From: Hyphomonadaceae bacterium
Lineage (GTDB): Bacteria > Pseudomonadota > Alphaproteobacteria > Caulobacterales > Aquidulcibacteraceae
Direction: 5' to 3'
Length of the DNA stretch: 42,612 nt
Assembly (NCBI GenBank): GCA_020848895.1
Contig: JADLHI010000175.1
Span: forward strand, 1-42,612
Part shown: positions 16,300 through 24,649 of the stretch, in pieces
Layout of the letters: each line of letters opens with the position of its first letter
Numbering within the stretch: position 1 is the stretch's first letter
The notes under the pieces: model-generated
Databases searched by the model: none
The model's input: only the letters and a program-made list of their open reading frames with translations
Told to the model about the DNA's origin: nothing
Program-made: the position numbers and the translations under genes

Positions 16300-17235
16300 T
16301 TAGGGCGTGCCAGTGCCTGTCGCCGGCGTTGGCGCAGGCGGCGTGGAGAGCGAACTGAGTGTGCCGGTATCGGGCAAGGTGCGCGTCGGTTGATCGGACC
16401 GCATGGATGGCTGGCCACGGCGGGAGGCGAGTCGCTGGACGGTTTCGTGCAAGCGGCCGTTCTCGCCGCGGAGCGAACGGATCTGCTGATCCCGCAGGCG
16501 GATTTCGCTCGCATGGTCTTGGGCCACGACTTCACGATCCTCATAGAGACCGCCAATTCTATCGGTGAGCGGACCGACAATGAGCCCGATCATGATGGCG
16601 ACGCCAATGGCCGCGAGCGCGCCGAGCAAGCCTGCGACCGCGGCTGAGTTCTGCTTCACCGGCGGATAGGGCAGCAGTGGCTCGCCTGGAAGGCCGATCG
16701 TGGGTAGGCCAGGCGCGGGCACAGTGACGATCACGGGCGCAATCGCGTTGCTGCCGCCGCCGGGTTGCCAGACGTTGATGTCATCGGCGCTGCCGGAGCG
16801 TGGGTGGGCGCGGCGTCCGCGACGGACTTCTTGGGCGGGGTTGGGATCGATTTTGACTGACACGGCTGCTTGCTCCCATCCAAAGAGAGATTGAAGGTTG
16901 GCTTCCACTGCGCGCTCCAGCGCGCCGAGATCGCGTTCGACAATGTCGTCGAGCTCTTCCGATTCACGCGCGGTGATGACCATGTGAACGGCCATGCCGT
17001 GATGATTGAAATCGTTGTGGCGTACGTGTTCGACGCGCCCGCCGATTTCTTCGGCAAACATCGAGCCGCAGCGCTCGACGATGACGCGAATGGCGTCATC
17101 TCGCTTGGCGCCGCGGACCAGGTCGACGTGACCAGGGGCGGCGATAATCGAAACATCCACGTCCAGAACCGGAACGGCGACGAAGATCCAGTTCTTTTCC
17201 TGAGCTGGGAAGGCGTGTTGAAATGGCTTTGCCAT
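16300..17235 (-). CDS. Single-span membrane protein with proline-rich linker, unknown function
   Basis: Product of 311 aa from the ATG at 17235, chosen because GGAGG lies 7 bases upstream and overlaps the end of the TPR gene. Residues 1-135 look like a soluble alpha/beta domain (NWIFVAVPVLDVDVSIIAAP, then a helix with REVEELxx-like charge). Residues 160-200 are proline- and glycine-rich. Residues about 198-221 form one transmembrane helix (LLGALAAIGVAIMIGLIVG), followed by a probable coiled coil to residue 275 and a Pro/Thr-rich tail. I do not recognise the family. The operon partner upstream is a secreted TPR protein, so a role in an envelope assembly is plausible but not shown. Confidence 0.7.
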   Translation of the reverse strand: MAKPFQHAFPAQEKNWIFVAVPVLDVDVSIIAAPGHVDLVRGAKRDDAIRVIVERCGSMFAEEIGGRVEHVRHNDFNHHGMAVHMVITARESEELDDIVERDLGALERAVEANLQSLFGWEQAAVSVKIDPNPAQEVRRGRRAHPRSGSADDINVWQPGGGSNAIAPVIVTVPAPGLPTIGLPGEPLLPYPPVKQNSAAVAGLLGALAAIGVAIMIGLIVGPLTDRIGGLYEDREVVAQDHASEIRLRDQQIRSLRGENGRLHETVQRLASRRGQPSMRSDQPTRTLPDTGTLSSLSTPPAPTPATGTGTP

Positions 17236-17247
17236 GACGTCCTCCAC

Positions 17248-19071
17248 TTAGGCTTGGCAATGACGGATGCGGTGCGCGAGAAAGCGCGCTTCGACAGAGC
17301 GGTCGGCTTGGAGCGCTTGTTGCATGAGCCGACCGCCTTCGATCTGACGGCCAAGACACTGGAGAGCGACCGCTTGGCCATAGCGATACAAGGCGGCGCC
17401 TGATGCGTTTTGAGCGGCAGCGTCATCAAAGGCGTCGACGGCGTACTGCAGGTGCGTCGCTTCGATGGCGCCGTTGGGCGCGCCGGCCAGGGCCCAGCGT
17501 AGCTGCAGCATGCCCATGGCGCCGTAGGCGTCGCTCAGCTGATTGGCGTCGTTGGTTTCCCGCGCAAGCCGGATGGCCTCGCGGCACGCGACTTCAGCGA
17601 CACCCCAGTCGCCGCCGGCGACAAGACGCGTGAGGCAGCGGCCGGCTTCGTAGCGAGCCTGGTGGGGGCGATGCGCGGCCGCTTCGTCTGCAAGGTTGCG
17701 GGCATTCAGCGCAACGTCCTGGGCGAGGAGACCGGGACTGTCGATGAGGTTCCATTGCGCGCGGCTGCGCATGAAGAGCGCTTCCGCCAGTGCTGTGTCC
17801 GGATCGAGGTCCGGGGGCAAGGGGCCGTGGCGGGCGAGCGCCGCCGCTTGCGCAAAGCTTTGATCGGCGCGGACGAAATCGTTGACGCCTATATAGATCA
17901 TGCCGCGCTGGAAGTAGGCGCGATACGATTGGACGCCGCCGCGCTGCAGTGCCTCGTCATAGTCGCGCATGGCGCGTTCTTGATCGCCGATGAGTGCATA
18001 GAGATCGCCGCGGGCGCGGTAGATTTCGCCGTTCTCCGGCGCGATGCGGATGGCGCGATCGAGATCGGCTACGGCACGCATGCGTGTCGCGGGGGCCTGT
18101 TCATAAACTTTGGCGCGGCCGACCAATCCATCGACGTTCTGGACGTCTGCCTCGACAGCGTGCTGGAAGTCGTAGTTGGCTGTCTCGAGGTCTTGGTCGC
18201 GACGCGTGTCACCTGCGCGCGCGCGCAGGTAGCGCTGAATGTAGAGGTCGCCGCGACCCGCATAGGCGCGCGCCAGCAGGCGGCGGGGGGCGACGCCCGT
18301 GGATTCCGGGCCGATTTTTGCGAGTGCGTCGGTATAGTAGGCGTCGGCGTATTCGAATGCGTGGCGGTTGGTGGTGACGAGCGAACTCTGCACATCGCCC
18401 AACGCCAGCAACGCGTCGATAGAGTCAGCGTTGAGCCGAACCGCGTCTTCGTAGTTGTCGATCGCTTGGCGCGTATCGCCGGCGCCGAGATAAGCGTGGC
18501 CGAGCCCGACGAGCGCGCGCGACTTGCGGACATCGTTGGAAGTGATCTCGAATGCGCGAGTATAGGTCGCGATGGCTTGTGTCCATTGGCGCCGCTCAAG
18601 CTGGATGGCGCCGGTCGCCATTTGGGCTTCGAAATTGGCAACCGTGTCCTGGGCGCCGGCCGCGTTGGCGGAGGCTTCGTGGAAGGCGTCGAGCGCGCCA
18701 TCGGGATCGTTGAGACGCGCACGGACGCGGCCGAGCGCGACCAAGGTGGCCGAATCGTCGGCGCCCATGCGCTGCGCTTGTTCGAGATCGGCTGCTGCAG
18801 CGGTCAGGTCGTTGCGGCCGATCAGCATGTTGGCGCGTGCGATCAGCGCGCCCTGAACTTGGGCCACGGTCGCGCGGTCATTCTCGATGACGGCGCCGCA
18901 CGCAGCGATGGCGCGTTGTAGGTGACGAGCGTCTTGGCGCTGGCAGGTGCGGAAATCACCGCCGACGCCACGCGCTTCGGCAGGCATGGCCGCCGCCAAC
19001 AAGAGGGCAGGCGCTACGCCCAGCAGCAGTTTCGAAAGCCGTGAACAGCAAGATTGAGAACGGGGCGTCAT
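17248..19071 (-). CDS. Exported tetratricopeptide-repeat protein
   Basis: Product of 607 aa from the ATG at 19071 (MTPRSQSCCSRLSKLLLGVA), with AGGAG about 8 bases upstream. Residues 1-33 form a signal peptide (basic start, LLLGVAPALLLAAAMPAEA) with probable cleavage after Ala33. The rest is a run of about ten TPR-like helical pairs, for example ARANMLIGRNDLTAAAADLE, ALVGLGHAYLGAGDTRQAID and YRARGDLYALIGDQERAMRD. Such proteins act as periplasmic or outer-membrane scaffolds. The downstream gene overlaps its ribosome-binding site, so they form a two-gene operon. The precise role is unknown. Confidence 0.8.
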   Translation of the reverse strand: MTPRSQSCCSRLSKLLLGVAPALLLAAAMPAEARGVGGDFRTCQRQDARHLQRAIAACGAVIENDRATVAQVQGALIARANMLIGRNDLTAAAADLEQAQRMGADDSATLVALGRVRARLNDPDGALDAFHEASANAAGAQDTVANFEAQMATGAIQLERRQWTQAIATYTRAFEITSNDVRKSRALVGLGHAYLGAGDTRQAIDNYEDAVRLNADSIDALLALGDVQSSLVTTNRHAFEYADAYYTDALAKIGPESTGVAPRRLLARAYAGRGDLYIQRYLRARAGDTRRDQDLETANYDFQHAVEADVQNVDGLVGRAKVYEQAPATRMRAVADLDRAIRIAPENGEIYRARGDLYALIGDQERAMRDYDEALQRGGVQSYRAYFQRGMIYIGVNDFVRADQSFAQAAALARHGPLPPDLDPDTALAEALFMRSRAQWNLIDSPGLLAQDVALNARNLADEAAAHRPHQARYEAGRCLTRLVAGGDWGVAEVACREAIRLARETNDANQLSDAYGAMGMLQLRWALAGAPNGAIEATHLQYAVDAFDDAAAQNASGAALYRYGQAVALQCLGRQIEGGRLMQQALQADRSVEARFLAHRIRHCQA

Positions 19072-19162
19072 TTCCACTCTCCTCTGTGGCGTCATTTGCG
19101 TTGCCGAATGAAGATGCCACTTGACGCCCGCGAATGCATGACCCGTTAGGGTTATCCTCAGG

Positions 19163-19178
19163 CGTGTGATTTCACACG
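19163..19178. promoter_or_regulatory. Perfect 16-bp palindrome, candidate operator
   Basis: CGTGTGA-TT-TCACACG lies 92 bases upstream of the TPR gene start. The half-site TGTGA/TCACA is that of Crp-type regulators, but the spacer is 2 instead of the usual 6 bases, so a Crp dimer would not fit in the normal way. A Crp/Fnr-family gene lies next door at 19362-20087. Operator function is inference. Confidence 0.4.
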
Positions 19179-19257
19179 TGCACGGCGCGGCGCTGTTGGG
19201 ATGAAGTGGAGCTGCGGGATGGGAGGTGCGTCCGGGGGAGGACGCTGGCGGTTTATT

Positions 19258-19290
19258 GTGCGGCGACGCCACCACGTCGCGCCGCCGCAC
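19258..19290 (-). terminator. Hairpin downstream of the Crp/Fnr gene
   Basis: Arms GTGCGGCG and CGCCGCAC (8 bp) can pair, with an alternative inner stem GCGACG/CGTCGC. It lies 71 bases after the stop of the minus-strand regulator. There is no T-run, so it is a weak terminator candidate or only an RNA structure. Confidence 0.3.
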
Positions 19291-19361
19291 TTCCCGCAGC
19301 CCCAATTCAATCTGTCACTGGCTTAGCTTCGGCGCTTCCCACTTTTGGGTGAGGTCCACGA

Positions 19362-20087
19362 TTAAACACGCCAATCGATGGCCTCTGAAGTTGTGGCGCC
19401 AGCACGGGTGTGAAGTTGGTCGCGCAAGCGTTCGCTGTCCAAGATCAGAAGCTCACGCTTGTTCTGGCGAAGGACGCCAGCGCCGGCCAAGAACCGCATT
19501 TCCCGAGTGACTGCTTCACGTTGTGTGCCAGTCGTAGCGGCGATCACATCATGGGTGGGGGCATTTTTTACGAAGATGCCCTCAACTGTTTGTTCGCCTT
19601 GCGCTGCGAGCCGCAACAATTCTGCGTAGATGCGGAAACGCACTTCCAGGGCGGCCAACTCAAAAACGCGGTCGGTAAGCGAAATGACGGTGAGCGCCAG
19701 GTGTGTCGCGACGGTTGTGGCGAAGGCGCCGTTGGAACGCATGAGTTCGGTCAGCGCGTGAGCAGGGCACTCGGCCAACAATCCATCTGTCTCTGCCGTG
19801 ATGGTGAGAGATCGAGGCGTGTCGCTCAACGCCGCGATCTCGCCGAAGTGGCTGCCGGCCGCCAACTGCCGGATCGCTACCTTGCGCCCCACGGCGGATT
19901 CCAGCTTGGCGCTGAACATGCCCTCAATAGTAAAATACATGTGGCTGCCGGCATCGAGGTGCGAGACCACCTCTTCGCGCGGCGCCACCCGGCGCCAAAT
20001 CAGCTTCGCCGCCAAACTATCGAGGTCAGCGTCGCTCAAGCCATCGAGGATATGCACTTTGCGTAGTTTAGCGCGAGCGTCTTCCAT
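19362..20087 (-). CDS. Crp/Fnr-family transcriptional regulator
   Basis: Product of 241 aa from the ATG at 20087 (MEDARAKLRKVHILDGLSDA), with GGAG about 8 bases upstream. Residues about 15-120 are a cyclic-nucleotide-binding beta-roll: GSHMYFTIEGMFSAKL, and the phosphate-cassette-like GSHFGEIAALSDTPRSLTIT with the conserved Gly-Glu and Arg-Ser. A dimer helix follows. Residues about 165-220 are a winged helix (HDVIAATTGTQREAVTREMR). There is no N-terminal cysteine cluster of the Fnr type, so it probably binds a nucleotide. Since a cyclase-like protein is encoded at 24616-27432, it could respond to its product; that link is inference. It diverges from the LuxR-type gene at 20219. Confidence 0.88.
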   Translation of the reverse strand: MEDARAKLRKVHILDGLSDADLDSLAAKLIWRRVAPREEVVSHLDAGSHMYFTIEGMFSAKLESAVGRKVAIRQLAAGSHFGEIAALSDTPRSLTITAETDGLLAECPAHALTELMRSNGAFATTVATHLALTVISLTDRVFELAALEVRFRIYAELLRLAAQGEQTVEGIFVKNAPTHDVIAATTGTQREAVTREMRFLAGAGVLRQNKRELLILDSERLRDQLHTRAGATTSEAIDWRV

Positions 20088-20218
20088 GGGCAGCTCCACC
20101 AGCACCGCCAGTTTTGTCCGTTTTTTCCCGCAGCGCCACCTGAAACCGAGCGTCCCAGTGCGATATTTCACATGGCGGAACGACGACGCATTTGCTGAGA
20201 CAATTGCAGGAGGGTCTC
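20088..20218. promoter_or_regulatory. Divergent promoter region (Crp/Fnr versus LuxR-type gene)
   Basis: The 131 bases between two divergent regulator genes must hold both promoters. A strong ribosome-binding site AGGAGGG at 20208-20214 serves the plus-strand gene. I could not pick out confident -35/-10 pairs or operators by eye. Confidence 0.45.
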
Positions 20219-21226
20219 ATGCAACACGAACTCATCTCGCCAACCGAGACTTGGCTGCAATCGGCAATAGACGCGGCAAACTGGCGCGAGCCGCTCGAAA
20301 CGACCGCGCGATTCTTGAACGCGCGTGCGACGTTGTTGGCTTGGTCGCTCCCAGGGGATGGGTTGGCGTTTGAATCGTCAGCCTCGTCGCCATCGGATTT
20401 CGTTCAGCTCTGTCGCAAGCTTGCTGGCGTTTGCGGGGATACGGGAGAGCAACACGAGCCAGGGTTAGGCTGGCTCACCTGGGCTGGAGCCCATCGCGGG
20501 GCGCCGCAGCAGCGTGTGACATTGTTCGCGCTCTCCGACGAGCCGATTGCTCACCAATCCTTGCAGGCGATGGCTGCGTCGGCTGCGGGCGGGTTGACCA
20601 TAAGAGTCAGTCTTGACGCCACGCGGACGTCATTGTCGCTCATGACCCGTGCATGCGACCAGCTGTGCGCCGGAGTTGTCATCGTTAATGCGGAACTGAA
20701 GGTCGTCGCGCATAATGAAACATGGCGTGGGCTCCTCAGCCGCCAGGATGGCCTTAGCAGCCCAGCCGGAAAACTTGTTTGTCGTAATCGCGCTGATCAA
20801 GAGGCCCTGGCTACGGCGGTCACGAGCGTGCTTACTGAACATCTAGACGAAGCCACGGTGAAGGTGCGTCGCGCGGGCGGCATGGAGCCCTACGTCTTGC
20901 GTGCGAGCACCGCCGGCCGGCAGAGCAACATCCCCGGTCTTTGCTTGCTGATGGTCGTGGACCCCGACCTGGCGCCGACTGCGAACGGTGAAATCTGGCG
21001 GGCGATGTTCGAACTTACCGACTGCGAACTTATTATCGCCGAGGCATTGCTGTCGGGTCGCCGGATTAGCGAAGTCGCCACACGCCGCGGTGTCTCGCGA
21101 GAAACCGTGCGCACTCAGACAAAGCGGATGTTCGCGCGCCTAGGCGTGTCGAGCCAAGTGGAGGCAGCTGTTCGTCTCAGCCGGACAACGCCGTTTCGCT
21201 CGGCGACGGCGCGACGGGAAGCTTGA
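20219..21226 (+). CDS. LuxR-type regulator with a sensor domain shared with the last gene of the borosin cluster
   Basis: Product of 335 aa; the ATG at 20219 is fixed by AGGAGGG 5 bases upstream. Residues about 20-130 form a domain with PSDFVQLCRKL and QQRVTLFALSDEP. Residues about 145-215 look PAS-like (CAGVVIVNAELKVVAHNETW), and residues about 263-325 are a LuxR/GerE helix-turn-helix (FELTDCELIIAEALLSGRRI, then SEVATRRGVSRETVRTQTKR). The N-terminal domain aligns with nearly the whole protein encoded at 28201-28701. That, and the position at the head of the plus-strand genes, makes it the likely pathway regulator of the borosin cluster. The ligand is unknown. Confidence 0.8.
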   Translation: MQHELISPTETWLQSAIDAANWREPLETTARFLNARATLLAWSLPGDGLAFESSASSPSDFVQLCRKLAGVCGDTGEQHEPGLGWLTWAGAHRGAPQQRVTLFALSDEPIAHQSLQAMAASAAGGLTIRVSLDATRTSLSLMTRACDQLCAGVVIVNAELKVVAHNETWRGLLSRQDGLSSPAGKLVCRNRADQEALATAVTSVLTEHLDEATVKVRRAGGMEPYVLRASTAGRQSNIPGLCLLMVVDPDLAPTANGEIWRAMFELTDCELIIAEALLSGRRISEVATRRGVSRETVRTQTKRMFARLGVSSQVEAAVRLSRTTPFRSATARREA

Positions 21227-21397
21227 CGCGGTGAGTGTGCGACGACCTGCGATCAGCGGGATGCGTGGCCAAGCGGTCGCTTGCCGAGCCGCAGTGAGTG
21301 CACCTACGACTCCGTACCCAGCAGTTCCTGCCGTATCGCGCTACTGTCTTTCGATTATGCGGGGATTGGGCGATTGATCGTCTGTAGGAGCTGAGGC

Positions 21398-22738
21398 ATG
21401 TCAAACGGTGAGGGCAGTGTGAGCGATGCAGACGCCCATAGCTTTGGCGCGCGTCTCGACCGCATGCCGATCACATCGTTTCACCACGTATTGGCGCTGA
21501 TTATCTCCGCCGGCTTGCTGGTGGACGGCTTTGACATTTTCCTGACCGCCGGAGTCGCCGCCGCGCTCGTGCGGGAGGGTTTGGCGACGTTGGGTGATGT
21601 CGCTCGCCTTTCGATGATCACCTCGATCGCACTTGGGATTGGGGGCGTGCTGACCGGCTTCCTGGCGGACCGCTTCGGCAGGGCGCCGGTCATGCGCGCC
21701 AGCATTCTGATATTGATCGCGGCCGCCATCGGCATGGCTACGTCGCCGAGTTTTGAGCATTTGTTGATTTGGCGGTTCATCGCCGCGCTTGGGCTCGGTG
21801 GCGAGACCGTGCTGGCCTACGGAATGCTCACCGAGTTCATGCCGTCACGAACGAGAGGTCGATGGCTCGCATGGTGCGGACTTCTCGCAAGCGCGGCCCT
21901 GCCCGTGACACTAGGGGTCGGCTATTTCGTGCTTCCCTCCCCAGACGGTTGGAGGTGGATGTTGGCGATCCCAGCGTTTGCGGGCGTTGCGATCTTCCTC
22001 TTGAGATTGAACCTTCCAGAATCGCCGCGCTGGCTCGCGGTGCGGGGCCGGCACGAAGAAGCCGAGGCCGTCCTCGCACGTGTCGAGGCGTCAACGCGCC
22101 ATGCGTTGCCGCCGCTGGCGATTGCACCGGTAGCTCAAGGTGCGGTCGCGATGGATGCGAGGCCGATTTGGCCGAGGCTTATTGCGGCGATAGCTATCAA
22201 CGTCGCCGCGATGGGCGCGGTATACGGCTTTGTATCGTGGTTGCCGACTTTTTTTGTGAAGGAAGGACACGATATCGCGTCATCGACACTTTTTTCGGCG
22301 GTGATGGTGTCGGGAGCGCCATTTGGTGCGTTGATTGCGTTGCTGATTGGCGACCACGTCGAGCGAAAATGGGCGGCCGTTCTGAGCGCTCTGATCGCGG
22401 TAGGGTGTGGCGTGGCGTACGCCAACGCGACGACGGACGGGCAGATATTGGCTGCGGGCTTTGCGGTTGTGCTTTCAATCTATGTGTTCGGGACCTTGGC
22501 GCTCTTCACATACGTCCCCGAATTATTTCCGACCGCTTCGCGTTTGCGGGCCATAGGATTCGCTTCGGCGTTCGGACGCGCCGCGGCGATCGCTATGCCG
22601 CTTCTGGTTGTTCCCATATTCTCGACGTGGGGCCAAAGCGGGGTCGTCGCCCTCGTCGCCTTCCTCCTCATCGCGCAAGCATTCTTGGTCTCGATATTCG
22701 GCATCTCCACGAGCGGTAAACCGCTGGAGCAGGTTTAA
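21398..22738 (+). CDS. MFS transporter, sugar-porter/AAHS-like
   Basis: Product of 446 aa with 12 predicted membrane segments; AGGAG lies about 7 bases before the ATG. Segment 1 contains LLVDGFDIFLTAGVAAAL, the loop between segments 2 and 3 has the MFS signature LADRFGRAPVM, and after segment 6 there is the NLPESPRWLAVRGR motif of sugar-porter and aromatic-acid-symporter families. It should move a small organic solute using the proton gradient. In this setting it may import a precursor or export the finished peptide, but the closest motifs are those of importers. It is 171 bases after the LuxR-type gene and 90 before the amine oxidase gene. Confidence 0.85.
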   Translation: MSNGEGSVSDADAHSFGARLDRMPITSFHHVLALIISAGLLVDGFDIFLTAGVAAALVREGLATLGDVARLSMITSIALGIGGVLTGFLADRFGRAPVMRASILILIAAAIGMATSPSFEHLLIWRFIAALGLGGETVLAYGMLTEFMPSRTRGRWLAWCGLLASAALPVTLGVGYFVLPSPDGWRWMLAIPAFAGVAIFLLRLNLPESPRWLAVRGRHEEAEAVLARVEASTRHALPPLAIAPVAQGAVAMDARPIWPRLIAAIAINVAAMGAVYGFVSWLPTFFVKEGHDIASSTLFSAVMVSGAPFGALIALLIGDHVERKWAAVLSALIAVGCGVAYANATTDGQILAAGFAVVLSIYVFGTLALFTYVPELFPTASRLRAIGFASAFGRAAAIAMPLLVVPIFSTWGQSGVVALVAFLLIAQAFLVSIFGISTSGKPLEQV

Positions 22739-22828
22739 AGCGAAGCCGTAAGCTTCCATCCCGCATTTGCGCGCGACTGGCGCAAGCGAATGAGCTATGA
22801 TTGAGGTGGTCGGGCCTGGGGTCTGCTC

Positions 22829-24403
22829 TTGATAAATGTTGCGATTGTCGGTGGCGGTGTGTCCGGCTGCTATTGCGCGTATCGATTGGCGCGGGTTCGT
22901 CCGGACCAAACAGTTCATGTCTTTGAGATGGGCAAGAGGATCGGCGGGCGTCTCTTTTCCGCCGAAGTAGAAGGTATGCCCGAGTATCCCATCGAATTCG
23001 GCGGGATGTTTTTCACGAATGAGCAGAAGAACGTCTGGGGTCTTATCGGCGAGCTTGCGAAAGATCAGAAGTGGGCGTCACGGTTGGGTAAGCGCTGGGT
23101 CGACTGGAAGCCGCGCTATCACTATTTGCGCGGCAAGCGACTGGTGAATGCTGATTTCAGCGATCCAACAAAAACGATCCCCTACGACTTGCGGTCCGAT
23201 GAGACGTGTCTCGATCCTACCGAATTGCTTGTATCCAAGATCAATTGTCAGTTTCCTGGGCTTAAAAAGGCGCTCTGGCCCTACCACCCGAAGCCGCGCC
23301 AAGAAACGGCGCTATACCTGCGCAAACCTTGGAAGGGCCGTCCGCTTCACGAGTGGGGCTTTTGGAATTTTCTCAACGAGATATCGAGCAATGAGGCCTA
23401 CGAGCTCATGCTTATTGCGATTGGGTGTTCGTCGGGGCTGCGCAATTCCAACGCGTTCGACGCGATTTGGAGTCTTCTGCACGACGCACAAAGCCAATAC
23501 TATTACCAACTCAACAGCGGCTATCAGCAACTGCCGGAGTGCCTGTTGGAAGCAGCCGAGGAGAATCCGAACGTCAAACGGCAAACCGAGCACGAGGTGA
23601 GTAGGATCGAGGCCCGCGGCCAATCGATGCTCGTTCATTTCGAAGGGCGACGAGAACCCGTCGAGGCGGAACAAGTCATACTTGCGTTGCCGCGCCGGGC
23701 GCTGGAGCGTGTCGAGTTCTCAGGCGTGTTTCCGAAGAGCTTCAAGGACGAAGATTTAGCCGCGGTCATCTCCGTGCCGGCGAGCAAATTGTTCTTGGGT
23801 TACAAGCAGGCATGGTGGAGAGAGGACATCGCGAAAGAAAACGTCCTCCCGAAGGCGGATGTCGCGGCCTCCTACACGGATCTCCCAATTCGACAAATCT
23901 ACTATTACGGCAAGGCCGAAGCGGGCGAGCCCGGCTTGTTGCTGGCGTCCTACGCCGACGACGCAGCGGAATCGTTCTGGAAAGGACTACGGCCGCCGGT
24001 CGACAATGGCGAGGCGCGCTTCCCTGACTTGAGCAGCGCCGCGGGTCCAGACGCCTTTGCGTCTGAAGCGATGGTGCAAACGGCGATCCGCCAGCTGGGC
24101 CTGATGCACCCGGAATTCGTCGTCACTAACCCCGCGGGCGCAAACTTTGTTGACTGGGGTGACGAACCCTACGGCGCGGCCTGGCACGCTTGGAAGGCTT
24201 ATCGCGAAAGTTGGAAGGATTCGAAGCGTATGCGCCGTCCGAATTCAAAGCTGCCAGTCTTCATGTGTGGCGAGGCCTATGCAACGCTTCAGGGCTGGGT
24301 TGAAGGGGCGATCAACACCGCTGAACTTGTGCTTCAGGAAGGATTTGGGCTGCCGCGCGCCGATTGGTTGCCGGCGACGTATGAACTTACAATAGAGGAG
24401 TGA
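22829..24403 (+). CDS. FAD-dependent amine oxidase, probable borosin tailoring enzyme
   Basis: Product of 524 aa from a TTG start; no ATG or GTG lies in frame after the upstream stop. The N-terminus has the FAD-binding Rossmann motif GGGVSG (residues 8-13), an acidic residue ending strand 2 (Glu33) and KRIGGRL, the standard flavin amine oxidase signature. Near residues 478-500, MCGEAYATLQGWVEGAINTA is the C-terminal FAD-binding segment. The family oxidises amines with O2 to imines. The stop is only 3 bases before the precursor gene, so the enzyme could act on a lysine side chain, an N-methyl group or the N-terminus of the peptide. That role is inference from position. Confidence 0.8.
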   Translation: MINVAIVGGGVSGCYCAYRLARVRPDQTVHVFEMGKRIGGRLFSAEVEGMPEYPIEFGGMFFTNEQKNVWGLIGELAKDQKWASRLGKRWVDWKPRYHYLRGKRLVNADFSDPTKTIPYDLRSDETCLDPTELLVSKINCQFPGLKKALWPYHPKPRQETALYLRKPWKGRPLHEWGFWNFLNEISSNEAYELMLIAIGCSSGLRNSNAFDAIWSLLHDAQSQYYYQLNSGYQQLPECLLEAAEENPNVKRQTEHEVSRIEARGQSMLVHFEGRREPVEAEQVILALPRRALERVEFSGVFPKSFKDEDLAAVISVPASKLFLGYKQAWWREDIAKENVLPKADVAASYTDLPIRQIYYYGKAEAGEPGLLLASYADDAAESFWKGLRPPVDNGEARFPDLSSAAGPDAFASEAMVQTAIRQLGLMHPEFVVTNPAGANFVDWGDEPYGAAWHAWKAYRESWKDSKRMRRPNSKLPVFMCGEAYATLQGWVEGAINTAELVLQEGFGLPRADWLPATYELTIEE

Positions 24404-24406
24404 GCA

Positions 24407-24649
24407 GTGTCGAAATTGTATGACCTGATGGCGGCTCTCGCCACCGACATCAAATTGCAGCGCGACTTTGCGCTGGATTCTATGGGAGTGGCGAAGAAGT
24501 ATGGTCTGACGCCGTCCGAGCAAGCCGCGTTGTTCTCAGGCAATCTGGATGAGATATACAGTATGGCGGGTTCGAACGGCTTGGTGATCTGCAAGCAAAT
24601 CACGGCCATCGATCCATGCAAACCGCCGCCGGAGCGAACCAAGAAGTAG
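24407..24649 (+). CDS. Split borosin precursor peptide (LigA-like leader plus core)
   Basis: An 80-aa protein from GTG 24407, with GAGGAG 6 bases upstream and overlapping the amine oxidase end. Residues about 4-54 are a small helical domain: LYDLMAALATDIKLQRDF, AKKYGLTPSEQAALFSGN, LDEIYSMAG. This is the pattern of the LigA-like clasp/leader domain of borosin precursors (compare the OphMA segment with LTPQERAALELGD, recalled from memory). The C-terminal 24 residues, NGLVICKQITAIDPCKPPPE plus RTKK, are a candidate core with hydrophobic beta-branched stretches (LVI, ITAI), two cysteines (62, 71) and a basic proline-rich end. A borosin-type methyltransferase is encoded 2.8 kb downstream in the same operon. 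The precursor identity is inferred, not tested. Confidence 0.8.
   Translation: MSKLYDLMAALATDIKLQRDFALDSMGVAKKYGLTPSEQAALFSGNLDEIYSMAGSNGLVICKQITAIDPCKPPPERTKK

Noticed and set aside
17662..18921. Long plus-strand open frame of 419 codons
   Set aside because: It is antisense to the TPR gene. High GC keeps the opposite frame open, and its product has no domain pattern, whereas the minus strand shows a signal peptide and TPR repeats.
21263..21300. tRNA-Ser/Leu-like string (GTGGCCAAGCGGTC)
   Set aside because: No acceptor, anticodon or T-arm can be formed around it.
21769..22719. Plus-strand open frame of 316 codons overlapping the MFS gene
   Set aside because: Arg-rich alternative frame without hydrophobic segments; the MFS frame has twelve membrane helices and motifs.
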